64,000 bases of DNA, from contig CAVTZF010000020.1 of the NCBI GenBank assembly GCA_963739095.1, positions 434,001-498,000 of the forward strand. The letters are read 5' to 3'. This DNA comes from JACVRW01 sp963739095 (lineage in GTDB: Bacteria; Actinomycetota; Thermoleophilia; Solirubrobacterales; Thermoleophilaceae). Below, one piece after another: positions 15,877 to 24,137 of the stretch. Numbering within the stretch: the first letter of the stretch is position 1; each line of letters starts with the position of its first letter. A program made the position numbers and the translations under genes. Under the pieces are notes generated by a model that was given only the letters and a program-made list of their open reading frames with translations, was not told the origin of the DNA and ran no database searches.

Positions 15877-16848
15877 TCATGGCTTCTCGAAGACGCTCGA
15901 CTTGTAGATGTCCTCGGCCTCGATCGTTACGAGGTCGCGCTCGGCGAGCTCGTCGTCCCGCTCGAACAGGCGGTTCGCCTGGCGCAGACGGGCGCGGTCG
16001 ATCGCATTGCGGATGCTCCGCCCGTTGGCGAAGCGGGGCTGCTTCATGCGCCGCTCGACGTACTCCCGGAAGGCGGTCTCGGCGTCCTCGGAGAGCTCGT
16101 AGGCCTGGCGCCCGAGCATCAGCCGCGCGATCGACATGAGCTCGTCGGCGTCGTAGTCGGGGAAGTGGATGTGGTGGGCCACGCGCGAGCCCATGCCGGG
16201 GTTCGCGCGGAAGAACTCTTCCAGCCGGTCCCTGTAGCCGGCGAGCACCACGACGAGGTTGTCCCGCTCCTGCTCCATCACCTGGAGCAGGACCTCGATC
16301 GCCTCCGGTCCGTAGTCGCGCTCGTTCTCTGGGCGGTAGAGGTAGTAGGCCTCGTCGATGAACAGGACGCCGCCATAGGCGCGCTTTACGACCTCCTTGG
16401 TCTTCGGCGCGGTGTGGCCGACGTACTGGCCCACGAGATCGTCGCGCGTCACCGCGACCAGGTGTCCCTTCTCGACGTAGCCGAGCCGGTGGAGGATCTC
16501 CGCCATCTTCAGGGCGACTGTCGTCTTCCCGGTGCCCGGGTTGCCGGTGAAGCTCATGTGGAGCGAGGGCCGTTCGGAAGTCAGGCCGGCCTCGCGGCGC
16601 AGCCGGTCGATCACGAGCAGCGCCGCGATCTCCCGGATGCGCGTCTTCACCGGCGCCAGCGCCACGAGCTCGCGGTCGAGCTCATCGAGCACCGGCTTCA
16701 CCTTCGTCTCGCGCAGGATCTGCTGGACGCTTTCATCCGCGTGGGCAGCCTCCGCGATGACCTCCTCGGTGGCCGTGGCGACGGACTCCCGCGGCTCCCG
16801 CGGGCGCATGCTGAACTCGAATCCGTCGCGCGATTGCTGCTCAATCAT
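15877..16848 (-). CDS. cbbX: CbbX, red-type Rubisco activase (AAA+)
   Basis: From ATG 16848 the protein has 323 residues. The Walker A is MSFTGNPGTGKTTVALKMAEIL, Walker B GGVLFIDEAYYLYRPEN, sensor 1 VVVLAGYRDRLEEFF, and the arginine-finger/sensor 2 region NPGMGSRVAHHIHFPDY and FANGRSIRNAIDRARLRQANRL. YVGHTAPKTKEVVKRA matches the pore-loop and RuBP-binding helix of CbbX. It remodels inhibited red-type Rubisco by pulling on the large-subunit C-terminus, driven by ATP and RuBP. The ATG overlaps the end of cbbS, consistent with one transcript. A 50-codon longer open frame exists upstream, but it lies within cbbS and is not conserved. Confidence 0.94.
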   Translation of the reverse strand: MIEQQSRDGFEFSMRPREPRESVATATEEVIAEAAHADESVQQILRETKVKPVLDELDRELVALAPVKTRIREIAALLVIDRLRREAGLTSERPSLHMSFTGNPGTGKTTVALKMAEILHRLGYVEKGHLVAVTRDDLVGQYVGHTAPKTKEVVKRAYGGVLFIDEAYYLYRPENERDYGPEAIEVLLQVMEQERDNLVVVLAGYRDRLEEFFRANPGMGSRVAHHIHFPDYDADELMSIARLMLGRQAYELSEDAETAFREYVERRMKQPRFANGRSIRNAIDRARLRQANRLFERDDELAERDLVTIEAEDIYKSSVFEKP

Positions 16849-17299
16849 TGCCGCCACCGTTTCTCGAGCGAGTGCGGCCGTAGCGGAAGCCCACGGGCTC
16901 CTCGGCGGCGTAGGCGTGAAGCCTGTAGTCCATGACGCGGTCGTGCACGTCGATGCGGTCGAGCCTGAAGCCCGGCTCGTGGGACGGCCGGTTGACGACA
17001 AAGGCCAGCGCGGTGGTCTGGCGCGTGTGGCGTGCGTCGTAGGCGATCAGCTTGACGTAGTGCTCGGGGAACGCGTCCCGGCAGTCCCGCACCTCGCGCA
17101 TCGCCACGTCCACCTGATCGGGCTTCAAATCGAAGAGCGGCACGTTCCACATCTCCCAGTACGAGTTCCGCGGATGCGGGTCGTCCGTGTACTCGACTCC
17201 CACCGCCCACCCGTGCTCCAGGGCGTACCTGATCTGCGCCTCGATCTCCTGGTCGGTGAAGTCCGGCAGGAACGAGAACGTGCCTTGGGTGATCCTCAT
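16841..17299 (-). CDS. cbbS: Rubisco small subunit (form I, red type)
   Basis: The 152-residue small subunit begins MRITQGTFSFLPDFTDQEIEAQIRYAL, the typical red-type N-terminus, followed by GWAVGVEYTDDPHPRNSYWEMWNVPLF and a DVAMREVRDCRDAFPEHYVKLIAYDA segment. The C-terminal extension (about residues 110-150: VVNRPSHEPGFRLDRIDVHDRVMDYR) corresponds to the beta-hairpin found in red-type small subunits, which replaces the beta-A/beta-B loop function. It packs with the large subunit as L8S8. The gene sits 37 bp after cbbL and overlaps cbbX by 8 bp. Confidence 0.94.
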   Translation of the reverse strand: MRITQGTFSFLPDFTDQEIEAQIRYALEHGWAVGVEYTDDPHPRNSYWEMWNVPLFDLKPDQVDVAMREVRDCRDAFPEHYVKLIAYDARHTRQTTALAFVVNRPSHEPGFRLDRIDVHDRVMDYRLHAYAAEEPVGFRYGRTRSRNGGGND

Positions 17300-17336
17300 T
17301 GCGCTCGCTCTCCTCTCTGTGGCTGCGTGCGATCGC

Positions 17337-18800
17337 TTAGCGGGCGGCCGTCGGCGTGGGTATCGCGTCCGGCGTGTCGGTCGACTCGAACTCGAAGGTC
17401 ACGTCCTTCCAGACCTCGAGCGCGGCGTTCAGCTCCGGGCTTCCCTTGGCCGCCTTGCGGAGGATGTCGGGGCCCTCGTGGAGGTAGTCCCTGCCCTCGT
17501 TGCGGGCTTGGATGATCGCCTCGACCGCGACCCGGTTGGCGGTCGCGCCGGCGCCGATCCCCATGGGGTGGCCGATCGTGCCGCCGCCGAACTGGAGCAC
17601 ACAGTCCTCGCCCAGGTAGTCGAGAAGCTGGTGCATCTGGCCGGCGTGGATGCCGCCGGACGCGACCGGCATGACGCCCGGCATCGAGGCCCAGTCCTGG
17701 TCGAAGTAGATGCCGGTCTCGGGGTTCGCGGGCACGTGGTTCTCCCGGCAGGTGTCGTAGTAGCCCCTGATGCTCCCCGGGTCGCCCTCGAGCTTGCCGA
17801 CCACGGTGCCCGCGTGGATGTGGTCCACCCCCAGCAGCCGGCACCACTTCGCGATCACGCGGAAGTTGACGCCGTGGTTCTTCTGGCGGGTGTAGGTCGA
17901 GTGGCCGGCGCGGTGGAGGTGCAGGATCAGGCCGTTCGCCCGCGCCCACCTGGACATGGAGGTCATCGCCGTGTAGCCGACGGTGAGGTCCATCATGATG
18001 ATCACGCTGCCGAGCTCCTTCGCGAACTCGGCTCGCTCGTACATCTCCTCCATCGAGGCGGCGGTGACGTTCATGTAGTGGCCTTTGATCTCGCCGGTCG
18101 CCCCCTCAGCTCGCTTGACCCCCTCCATGGAATAGAGGAAACGGTCCCGCCAGCGCATGAAGGGCTGCGAGTTGATGTTCTCGTCATCCTTCGTGAAGTC
18201 GAGGCCACCACGCAGCGCCTCGAACACCACGCGGCCGTAGTTCTTGGCCGAGAGCCCGAGCTTCGGTTTGACGGTCGCGCCCAGGAGCGGCCTACCGAAC
18301 TTGTCGAGGTACTCGCGCTCCATCACGATCCCGTGTGGAGGTCCCTGGAAGGTCTTGACGTAGATCGGCGGGACGCGCAGGTCCTCGAGTCGGAGCGCCT
18401 TGAGGGCCTTGAAGCCGAAGACGTTCCCGATGATCGAGGACGTCATGTTCGCGATCGAGCCCTCCTCGAACAGGTCGAGGTCGTAGGCGATCTTGACGAT
18501 GTACTGGTCGTGCTGACCCGGGACCGGCTCGACCGAGTAGGCCTTGGCCTGGTAGTTGCTGTGGTCCGTCAGGCGGTCGGTCCATACCACCGTCCAGGTC
18601 GCGGTTGAGGACTCGCCCGCGACAGCCGCGCCCGCCTCCACGGGATCCACGCCGGGCTGTGGCGTAACCCGGAACGCCGCCAGGATGTCGCTGTCCTTCG
18701 GCTCGTAGTCCGGGTCGTAGTAGCCCATCTCGGCGTAGGGCGTTACGCCCGCCGCCCAACGGTCCTTCTTCGCCCTGGCCCCGTTACCGGTCTCCGTCAT
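17337..18800 (-). CDS. cbbL: Rubisco large subunit (form I, red type)
   Basis: The 487-residue protein is a catalytically complete form I large subunit. Visible active-site parts are GATVKPKLGLS (catalytic Lys), GGLDFTKDDENINSQPFMRW (carbamylated Lys plus Mg2+ Asp/Glu), HRAGHSTYTRQ, HAGTVVGKLEGD (loop 6 Lys) and MPVASGGIHAGQM. The N-terminal region, with PYAEMGYYDPDYEPKDSD and AGESSTATWTVVWTDRLTDH, is typical of red-type (IC/ID) enzymes, agreeing with the adjacent cbbX. The extended C-terminus is the CbbX handle. It fixes CO2 on RuBP. It is the first gene of the operon; the AT-rich 75 bp upstream likely holds the promoter. Confidence 0.96.
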   Translation of the reverse strand: MTETGNGARAKKDRWAAGVTPYAEMGYYDPDYEPKDSDILAAFRVTPQPGVDPVEAGAAVAGESSTATWTVVWTDRLTDHSNYQAKAYSVEPVPGQHDQYIVKIAYDLDLFEEGSIANMTSSIIGNVFGFKALKALRLEDLRVPPIYVKTFQGPPHGIVMEREYLDKFGRPLLGATVKPKLGLSAKNYGRVVFEALRGGLDFTKDDENINSQPFMRWRDRFLYSMEGVKRAEGATGEIKGHYMNVTAASMEEMYERAEFAKELGSVIIMMDLTVGYTAMTSMSRWARANGLILHLHRAGHSTYTRQKNHGVNFRVIAKWCRLLGVDHIHAGTVVGKLEGDPGSIRGYYDTCRENHVPANPETGIYFDQDWASMPGVMPVASGGIHAGQMHQLLDYLGEDCVLQFGGGTIGHPMGIGAGATANRVAVEAIIQARNEGRDYLHEGPDILRKAAKGSPELNAALEVWKDVTFEFESTDTPDAIPTPTAAR

Positions 18801-18875
18801 CGGTCCGTCTTCTCGCTCGCCATCGCGTGACCTTAGCTGGCGAACCCAAAGAGAAAAAGCAATCTTTCGTAAAGG
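18801..18875 (-). promoter_or_regulatory. Probable promoter region of the cbbL operon
   Basis: This is one of the few AT-rich spots in the window, with GAGAAAAAGCAATCTTTCGTAA on the + strand, just upstream of cbbL read leftward. It separates cbbL from the end of the cofactor operon (mfnB stop at 18876). No CbbR-type T-N11-A operator could be assigned with confidence, and no cbbR gene is adjacent. Confidence 0.45.
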
Positions 18876-19601
18876 TCACATAGAGAGAAACTTATCTCTC
18901 GCGTGACACATCGCCCGCAGCCGCCCGATTTGCCCGGCGTCGAGCGGCGCCGAGCGCCGGCCGTCGCGGCAGGCCGCCGAGCGCACGCCCGCTATGTCGG
19001 CGCCTGTCGCCCGGACCAGGGCCAGGTCCTCGGCTCGCAGGCCTCCGGCGAGCGCCATCTCGAGGCCCGCGGCGTGCCCCTCGCCGACCAGCGCCGCGAG
19101 TGCCTGCGGGCTGAGCCATTCGAACAGCCCGTGGCCGTCCTTGATCGCGGTGTCGAGCAGGCAGCCCCCGACGCCCGCGCGGCGGGCGGCCTCGACGACG
19201 TCGCCGGGCGGCAGAGGCCGGCCGGGGACCCGCTCGGCGTCGGCGTAGGCGGCGGCGATCACTACGGCCCCGCCGTCGACGGCTTCACGCACGGCGCTCA
19301 GCACAGCCACCGCGCCTTCCGCGGTGGACGTGCCCCACAGCCCGACCTTCACGTAGGCGGCGCCGGAGCGCGCGGCGCCCAGCGCGGCGAGGGCGGCGGT
19401 GCCGGGCAGGTTGGGAAGGTCGCCGATGGCGGCGCTCACCGGGAGCTCAGCGGGCACGACCTCGCGGACTCGCCCGATCACACCGGGACCGGGGGCGCCC
19501 AGCGAGCCCTCGGCGGGGTTCTTGACGTCGACGATGTCCACACCTGCCTCCACCGCCACGCAGGCTTCATCGGCGTCGACGACGCTCACCAACAGCCTCA
19601 T
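18876..19601 (-). CDS. mfnB: (5-formylfuran-3-yl)methyl phosphate synthase (MfnB)
   Basis: A 241-residue TIM-barrel protein of the DUF556/MfnB family, which builds the furan ring of methanofuran from two glyceraldehyde-3-phosphate molecules. The start MRLLVSVVDADEACVAVEAGVDIVDVKNPAEGSLGAP contains the Schiff-base lysine strand (VDVKNP) and family glycine turn. AAYVKVGLWG, VIAAAYADAERV, GCLLDTAIKDG and LEMALAGGLRAEDL are the other barrel-mouth segments, including the second conserved Lys (TAIKDG). It overlaps mptG by 4 bp and is last in the cofactor operon. Together with mfnE and mfnF it argues that the cell makes its own methanofuran analogue. Confidence 0.9.
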   Translation of the reverse strand: MRLLVSVVDADEACVAVEAGVDIVDVKNPAEGSLGAPGPGVIGRVREVVPAELPVSAAIGDLPNLPGTAALAALGAARSGAAYVKVGLWGTSTAEGAVAVLSAVREAVDGGAVVIAAAYADAERVPGRPLPPGDVVEAARRAGVGGCLLDTAIKDGHGLFEWLSPQALAALVGEGHAAGLEMALAGGLRAEDLALVRATGADIAGVRSAACRDGRRSAPLDAGQIGRLRAMCHARDKFLSM

Positions 19602-20539
19602 CCGGCCTCCACCCGCGCGCCGCGATTGTCGAAGCTCACGACCTCCACGCGCCCGCCGCCCGCGAGCTCGCCATCCATGCGGCGGGCCAGCTCGCGGCCC
19701 GCCTGCTCGTCTCCGACGATCCCGTAGACGGCGGGTCCCCACGAGCTCTGGCCCGCGCCCGCCGCTCCCAGGCGGAGCAGCGCGTCGACCAGGTCCCCTG
19801 CGCGAGGGTGGAAGACACCCCCCTGAACGGACGCGAACGACTCGCCCACAAGCCGCTGGACACGTGTGAGCGCGTCCCCGAACTCGGCGAGATCGCTCTC
19901 GGCGAGGCCGGGGAGCAGCGAGGTCAGCACCAGCTGGGCGATGAGCGCGGCGCGGTCGGGGTCCGGGCGCAGCTGCACGAACGCCTCCTCCTCCGCCCGC
20001 CCCGAAAGTCCCGGTTCGGCGTGTGGGATCACGAGCACGCAGCGCCATTCGTCGGGCATCGCATGGCGCGCCAGCAGCGGGGCCGGCCGCTCCACGCCGG
20101 GACGCCTGCCGCCCTCCACGACCAGTCCGCCCAGCACGAATGTCCACAGTCCCACCGCGGAGCGGGCGCCGCGCCCGGCCGCGCGAGCGATGCTCTCCGG
20201 CTCCGGCGTCTGTCCCGCCAGCGCCGCCAGGGCCGCCGTCACCGCGAGCGCGAGCTTGGTCCCGGAGCCGAGGCCGACATGCGGCGGGATCGCCTCGACC
20301 ACACGGACGTGTACGCCGCCCGGGAGCCCGAGCGCCTCCCGGGAGTGACGGGCGACAGCGAGCGCACGCTCGGCATCCGGGCCCTCGGCGCTGTCGTCGT
20401 CGCTCGAGTTCGCCTCGACGACCGCAGCGGGGCGGCTGAGCGCAACGCCGAGGCCGCCGAAGCGCCGAGTACCGCCGCCGGCGGCATCGAGCATGCCCAT
20501 GTGCAGGCGCGCGGGCGCCTCGACGCGAACTGACGTCAT
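19598..20539 (-). CDS. mptG: Beta-ribofuranosylaminobenzene 5'-phosphate synthase
   Basis: A 313-residue GHMP-kinase-fold protein. The N-terminus VRVEAPARLHMGMLDAAGG is the RFAP synthase signature, IPPHVGLGSGTKLALAVTAAL is the GHMP glycine-rich loop, and ARSAVGLWTFVLGGLVVEGG plus SSWGPAVYGIVGD complete the family pattern. The enzyme joins 4-hydroxybenzoate or p-aminobenzoate with PRPP, the first committed step of tetrahydromethanopterin synthesis, and is widely used as a marker for H4MPT capacity. It overlaps DUF447 upstream (4 bp) and mfnB downstream (4 bp) and so sits in the middle of a coupled operon. Confidence 0.93.
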   Translation of the reverse strand: MTSVRVEAPARLHMGMLDAAGGGTRRFGGLGVALSRPAAVVEANSSDDDSAEGPDAERALAVARHSREALGLPGGVHVRVVEAIPPHVGLGSGTKLALAVTAALAALAGQTPEPESIARAAGRGARSAVGLWTFVLGGLVVEGGRRPGVERPAPLLARHAMPDEWRCVLVIPHAEPGLSGRAEEEAFVQLRPDPDRAALIAQLVLTSLLPGLAESDLAEFGDALTRVQRLVGESFASVQGGVFHPRAGDLVDALLRLGAAGAGQSSWGPAVYGIVGDEQAGRELARRMDGELAGGGRVEVVSFDNRGARVEAG

Positions 20540-21117
20540 CCGCTGCCCACCGCGGCGCGCACGTGTCGCCGCACGAGCTCCATCGCCTCTTGCTCCCGCG
20601 GCCCCGCCGTCTTGTCGACGAGCACCTGGAGGCGCTCCAGTTCGGTCCGGATCTCGTCCGCGGGCAGCCAGCGTGCGCGCGAGGCGATGATCGATGCTTC
20701 GAGGACCGCATGCGAGGCGCGGTTGAAGCCGACGAACTCACGCCCGGTCCCACGCCCCACCACCTGGGTCGTCACACGTGCGCGCGGTCCGCTGGCGTCG
20801 ATCGCCTCGACCGTCACCTCACGCCACGAGCAGGCATCCGTCAACACCGCCCCGGCGACCGTGGCCGTCGGACGCGTGGGCGGGTGCGGGTCGCCGAGCG
20901 CGGCCTCCGTGAACAGCAGGATGTCGTCGGTGAGGTTGACCACCGCCGCCCCGGTGGCCTGCAGGTTGCGCAGCGTGCGCGTGGAGGGGAAGGGCTTGAT
21001 GACGATCACGTCGTCTCCCCACTCCACTCCCATCGCGGCGCAGTTCACCGTCCCGTCCGGGTTGATCGTCGTGGTGACGGTCTCGATGATCGCGGCGCCG
21101 GACAGGCGGTCGCTCAT
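20536..21117 (-). CDS. DUF447 family protein (flavin-reductase-like fold)
   Basis: This 193-residue protein matches the DUF447 group found beside H4MPT genes in methanogens and methylotrophs. It starts with IIETVTTTINPDGTVNCAAMGVEWG, followed by VIVIKPFPSTRTLRNLQATGAAVVNLTDD, a split-barrel flavin-binding-like pattern, and ends with a helical QVLVDKTAGPREQEAMELVRRHV region. A role in pterin cofactor synthesis is suggested by constant gene neighbourhood only; the reaction is not known to me. It overlaps mch upstream and mptG downstream by 4 bp each. Confidence 0.82.
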   Translation of the reverse strand: MSDRLSGAAIIETVTTTINPDGTVNCAAMGVEWGDDVIVIKPFPSTRTLRNLQATGAAVVNLTDDILLFTEAALGDPHPPTRPTATVAGAVLTDACSWREVTVEAIDASGPRARVTTQVVGRGTGREFVGFNRASHAVLEASIIASRARWLPADEIRTELERLQVLVDKTAGPREQEAMELVRRHVRAAVGSG

Positions 21118-22064
21118 CCCCGGAAGGAATGCTCGAGGACGCCGACGTCCACGCCCCCGGCATGAAAGCTACGACCGCTCGCCACGCTCACCAGGCGCAC
21201 CTCTGCCGGGCTGAAGAGCAGCGGGTCGATTTTGTAGAAGTCCCAGTCCGCCGCCTCGAGCACGTGGCCGAACGGCTCGCCGTAGTCGGCCGAGGCCGAG
21301 GACGGGAGGCGTGGCACGACCGCCTCGAGCTCCTCATCGGGCGCGTCGACGGTGAGCTCCACCTGGCCGCCGTACAGCACGGCGTCGTTCGTGCGACCGA
21401 TCGCCTCGGGGTCCTTTCGGGCGACGGGCGGCAGCGGGCAGCTCCCGAAGCCGCTCAGCACGCGCCCGACGTCGAACTCGAGCTCGTGCAGCTTGTGCAG
21501 CGCGGTCTCGACCACGCGCGCGGCGACCTGCACGCTGCCCGCCAGGCTCGCGGTCGGAGCGAACAGCAGGGTCAGGTCCGCGGCGGCCACGCCGGCCTTC
21601 TCGGCCACGAAGTCGGCGACCTCCTCTGGGGGAGCGTCGCGCGTCTCGAGACACAGCACAGCGTGGCGCGCGCGCTCGTCGACCTCGAGGTCGTCGTAGA
21701 GGTCCTCAGCGCGGATCAGCGCCCGACCGGGTCCGCTGGCCATCGCGAAGTAGTCCTCGGGGTTCAGGCGCCAGCCCGCGTACTGCGATGCGAGGCACGC
21801 CAGCGCCGGCCGATCGGTCACGACGGTGAGTCCGGGAAGCCAGCGGCTCTCGAGCACGAGGGGTGCGAACGACACCGTGCCAAGGCCGGCCATGCAGATC
21901 TCCGCGAAGCGCCGTCCCGCCTCGAGGCCGCCTGGGACCGCGCTGCCGCAGTCGATCACCCGCGTGCCGTTCGGCAACGTGGTCACCGTCACGCGGAGGG
22001 CGTCGGCCTCGGCGGCGAGGCGGTCGGCGAGCTCCTGAGCGCGATCGTTTAGCGAGAGCGTCAC
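21114..22064 (-). CDS. mch: N5,N10-methenyl-H4MPT cyclohydrolase
   Basis: The 316-residue protein has the length and motifs of Mch: LNDRAQELADRLAAEADALRV at the start, VIDCGSAVPGGLEAGRRFAEICMAGLG, a well-conserved substrate-binding part, QYAGWRLNPEDYFAMASGPGRAL, LLFAPTASLAGSVQVAARVVETALHKL, and EPFGHVLEAADWDFYKIDPLLFSPAEV. It hydrolyses methenyl-H4MPT to formyl-H4MPT between MtdB and Ftr, in the cytoplasm. The start is a GTG at 22064. It overlaps the DUF447 start, and 20 bp separate it from the ATP-grasp gene upstream. Confidence 0.94.
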   Translation of the reverse strand: MTLSLNDRAQELADRLAAEADALRVTVTTLPNGTRVIDCGSAVPGGLEAGRRFAEICMAGLGTVSFAPLVLESRWLPGLTVVTDRPALACLASQYAGWRLNPEDYFAMASGPGRALIRAEDLYDDLEVDERARHAVLCLETRDAPPEEVADFVAEKAGVAAADLTLLFAPTASLAGSVQVAARVVETALHKLHELEFDVGRVLSGFGSCPLPPVARKDPEAIGRTNDAVLYGGQVELTVDAPDEELEAVVPRLPSSASADYGEPFGHVLEAADWDFYKIDPLLFSPAEVRLVSVASGRSFHAGGVDVGVLEHSFRG

Positions 22065-22084
22065 GACGGCGGAGCATAGGCCCG

Positions 22085-23203
22085 TCAGGCGAGCGCACGG
22101 AGCCCGGAGCGCTCGCCCAGCTCGACGCGGAGCGCGGCCGCCCGCGCCTCGAGGTCGGCGAGAACGGCTTCCGGGGAAGCCTGCACCGAGACCAGGGTGC
22201 AGATCGGATGCCCGGCGGCGATCTGCTCACGCGGATGGGGCACGTCGCGGATGCCGCGCGCCGGCCAGCCATTGGTGTCGCCGACGCGCACGTCGCGGGT
22301 GGCGAACACAACCGCCTTGCCGGCTGCCGGTCGCGTCGGGTGAGCGGGAGCGATCGAAGGCAGGCGCCCGGCGCAACCGTTCAGGTGGGCGGAGAAGACA
22401 TCGACCTCGTGCGCCGCCTCGATGCACTCGAGCGAGCCCGTCGGGCGGGGGTTGACCTCGACGACCCAGGCGCGCTCGCCGTCCCACACGAGGTCCACGC
22501 CGAACAGCCCGCGCAGTTCGAATGCCGAGGCCAGATGCGCGCATATCGCCCGCGCCGCATCGGCGAGCGCGCGTCGCTCGACCTCCCCGAGCCGGGGCGG
22601 CACGATGTTTCCGCACCAGGCGTATCCACGCGCGCCGAGCCCGCGCAGCCCGGTCAGCTGCTCGCTGACGCCGATCAGAACGGCCGCGCGCCCGTCGGCG
22701 ACGGCCGCGGCCGAGCACGCGAGCCCCGAGATGTGCTCCTGCACGACCACGTTGCCGTCCAGCTTCCCGCCGCGCCACTCGCGAACGCCCCGTCCGCCGC
22801 CGCCGCGCACCGGTTTGCGCAGCCAGCGCCGGGAGCGCTCGGCCCGCCGCGGTGCGTCGGCGGCGCCGAACGTCTGCGGGTAGGCGAGCCCGGCCGCGCG
22901 CAGGGAGGCACCCAGTGTCGCCGGGTCGCGCACCCGCTCGAGCGTTTCGGGGGTGCATCCGAGCAGCCTCCTGCCGGATGCCAGCCGGGCGACGAGGCCG
23001 GGCTGGTTCTCGAGTCCCGCGCCGTAGATCACGCTCGGCGCCGCAATCCTCTCCGCCGCGTCCACCAGCGCGGCCATCCCGCCGCGACCGCCGAGGTCGC
23101 GCAGCAGGGAGACGCTCGGGCACAGCCGCTGCAGGTCGAGGTCGCCGAAGCGGTCGAGCGCCACGACGTCGTGCCCGGCTCTCACGGCCAACTCGGCGAG
23201 CAT
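22085..23203 (-). CDS. ATP-grasp protein of the H4MPT cluster (COG2232/MfnD-like)
   Basis: About 372 residues from ATG 23203, but conserved sequence clearly begins earlier: the upstream codons read ILLVSVSARM followed by LAELAVRAGHDVVALDRFGD, a nucleotide-fold start. No ATG, GTG or TTG precedes it in frame before the mptX-like gene, so either a CTG near 23245 or an indel is involved. ATP-grasp features are WLRKPVRGGGGRGVREW, VVVQEHISGLACS and WVVEVNPRPTGSLECIEAA. Such proteins accompany mch in many methylotrophs. MfnD (tyramine-glutamate ligase) belongs to the same superfamily, so a ligase step of methanofuran or H4MPT synthesis is likely, though not proven. Confidence 0.75.
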   Translation of the reverse strand: MLAELAVRAGHDVVALDRFGDLDLQRLCPSVSLLRDLGGRGGMAALVDAAERIAAPSVIYGAGLENQPGLVARLASGRRLLGCTPETLERVRDPATLGASLRAAGLAYPQTFGAADAPRRAERSRRWLRKPVRGGGGRGVREWRGGKLDGNVVVQEHISGLACSAAAVADGRAAVLIGVSEQLTGLRGLGARGYAWCGNIVPPRLGEVERRALADAARAICAHLASAFELRGLFGVDLVWDGERAWVVEVNPRPTGSLECIEAAHEVDVFSAHLNGCAGRLPSIAPAHPTRPAAGKAVVFATRDVRVGDTNGWPARGIRDVPHPREQIAAGHPICTLVSVQASPEAVLADLEARAAALRVELGERSGLRALA

Positions 23204-23241
23204 GCGCGCGCTGACGGAGACCAGCAGGATCGGCTCGCGGG

Positions 23242-24102
23242 TCAGAGCACGCCCTCCAGCACGGCCACGAACAGCACGGCGGTGACGAGATCGGCCGTGG
23301 TCCCCGGGTTGAGCGCATTGCCGTCCTGGCGCAGCGACGCGTCGAACCGAGCCAGCGCGCTCCGGCCGCCGGCAGTGCGCACGCCGCCGGCGCTGAGCAC
23401 GTCCGCAGCGCCCACCGAAACGCGGTCGGCGGCCTCGGCGCCGCGCTTGCGGGCGATCAGCGTGTCAGGCACGGCGGCGAGGACCTGGAGTGCCAACTCG
23501 ACGATGGCGTCGCGTGCGCCCAGCCCATCGCCCAGCGCAGCGGCCAAGGCCGGCAGCCCGAGCTCGAAGGTGACGGCGTGATCGGTGACGTACTCGCTTG
23601 CGATCGTGTCGCGCTGCGCTGCCGCCGCCATGGCCTCGCGCAGTGTCACCTGAGGCTCGTCGCGAACGTCGTGCTCGACGGGCTCGTCGAGCCCGCCCGC
23701 ACCCGCCAGCCGGATCGCCGCGTAGGCGGCGCGCGCGTCGTCGACGGTGAGCGCGCGAAGGACGTCGCCGAGGCGCTCCCGCAGCGGCCCACCCGCGAGC
23801 GCCGCGCGCGCGAGCGGCGCGAGCAGCAGCGCGATGCCGAGGTTGGTGTTCGCGCCCGCGGCGTCGCGCGAAGCACTCACAGCGGCCAGCACGGTCGCTC
23901 CGACCGAACGCTCGCCCGCCCAGCCGAGCTCAAGCCCGAGCGCGATCCCGCTGCGCAGCATGTCCTCGTAGGAGGTGTCGTCGAAGTCGTGGCTCGGCGT
24001 GACGTTGCCCGGCTTCTCCGCGCTCGCCTCCAGCACGCAGGCCAGCTGCGCGGCGCGAACGACGTCGGTGCGCGCCGCCTGCTTGACCCGTGTCGGCGCC
24101 AT
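23242..24102 (-). CDS. Triphosphoribosyl-dephospho-CoA synthase (CitG/MdcB)-like protein
   Basis: A 286-residue protein of the CitG family, all-alpha, with ACVLEASAEKPGNVTPSHDFDDTSYEDML near the N-terminus, the phosphate-binding GANTNLGIALLLAPLARA, and RQDGNALNPGTTADLVTAVLFVAVLEG at the end. CitG-like proteins transfer phosphoribosyl groups between nucleotides; a member of this family lies in many bacterial H4MPT clusters and could supply a ribosyl phosphate unit for the cofactor, which is inference. It is the first gene of the leftward cofactor operon. Only about 35 bp separate its start from that of the divergent SDR gene, so the two promoters must overlap. Confidence 0.8.
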   Translation of the reverse strand: MAPTRVKQAARTDVVRAAQLACVLEASAEKPGNVTPSHDFDDTSYEDMLRSGIALGLELGWAGERSVGATVLAAVSASRDAAGANTNLGIALLLAPLARAALAGGPLRERLGDVLRALTVDDARAAYAAIRLAGAGGLDEPVEHDVRDEPQVTLREAMAAAAQRDTIASEYVTDHAVTFELGLPALAAALGDGLGARDAIVELALQVLAAVPDTLIARKRGAEAADRVSVGAADVLSAGGVRTAGGRSALARFDASLRQDGNALNPGTTADLVTAVLFVAVLEGVL

Positions 24103-24137
24103 GCGTATAGCTTGGCGGGTTGGCTCAGAGCGAGGAC

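Noticed and set aside
17337..18800. Rubisco-like protein (form IV)
   Set aside because: All catalytic residues, loop 6 and the small subunit and activase genes are present.
18841..18905. tRNA or small RNA in the AT-rich gap before cbbL
   Set aside because: No cloverleaf or stable hairpin could be folded by eye; treated as promoter DNA.
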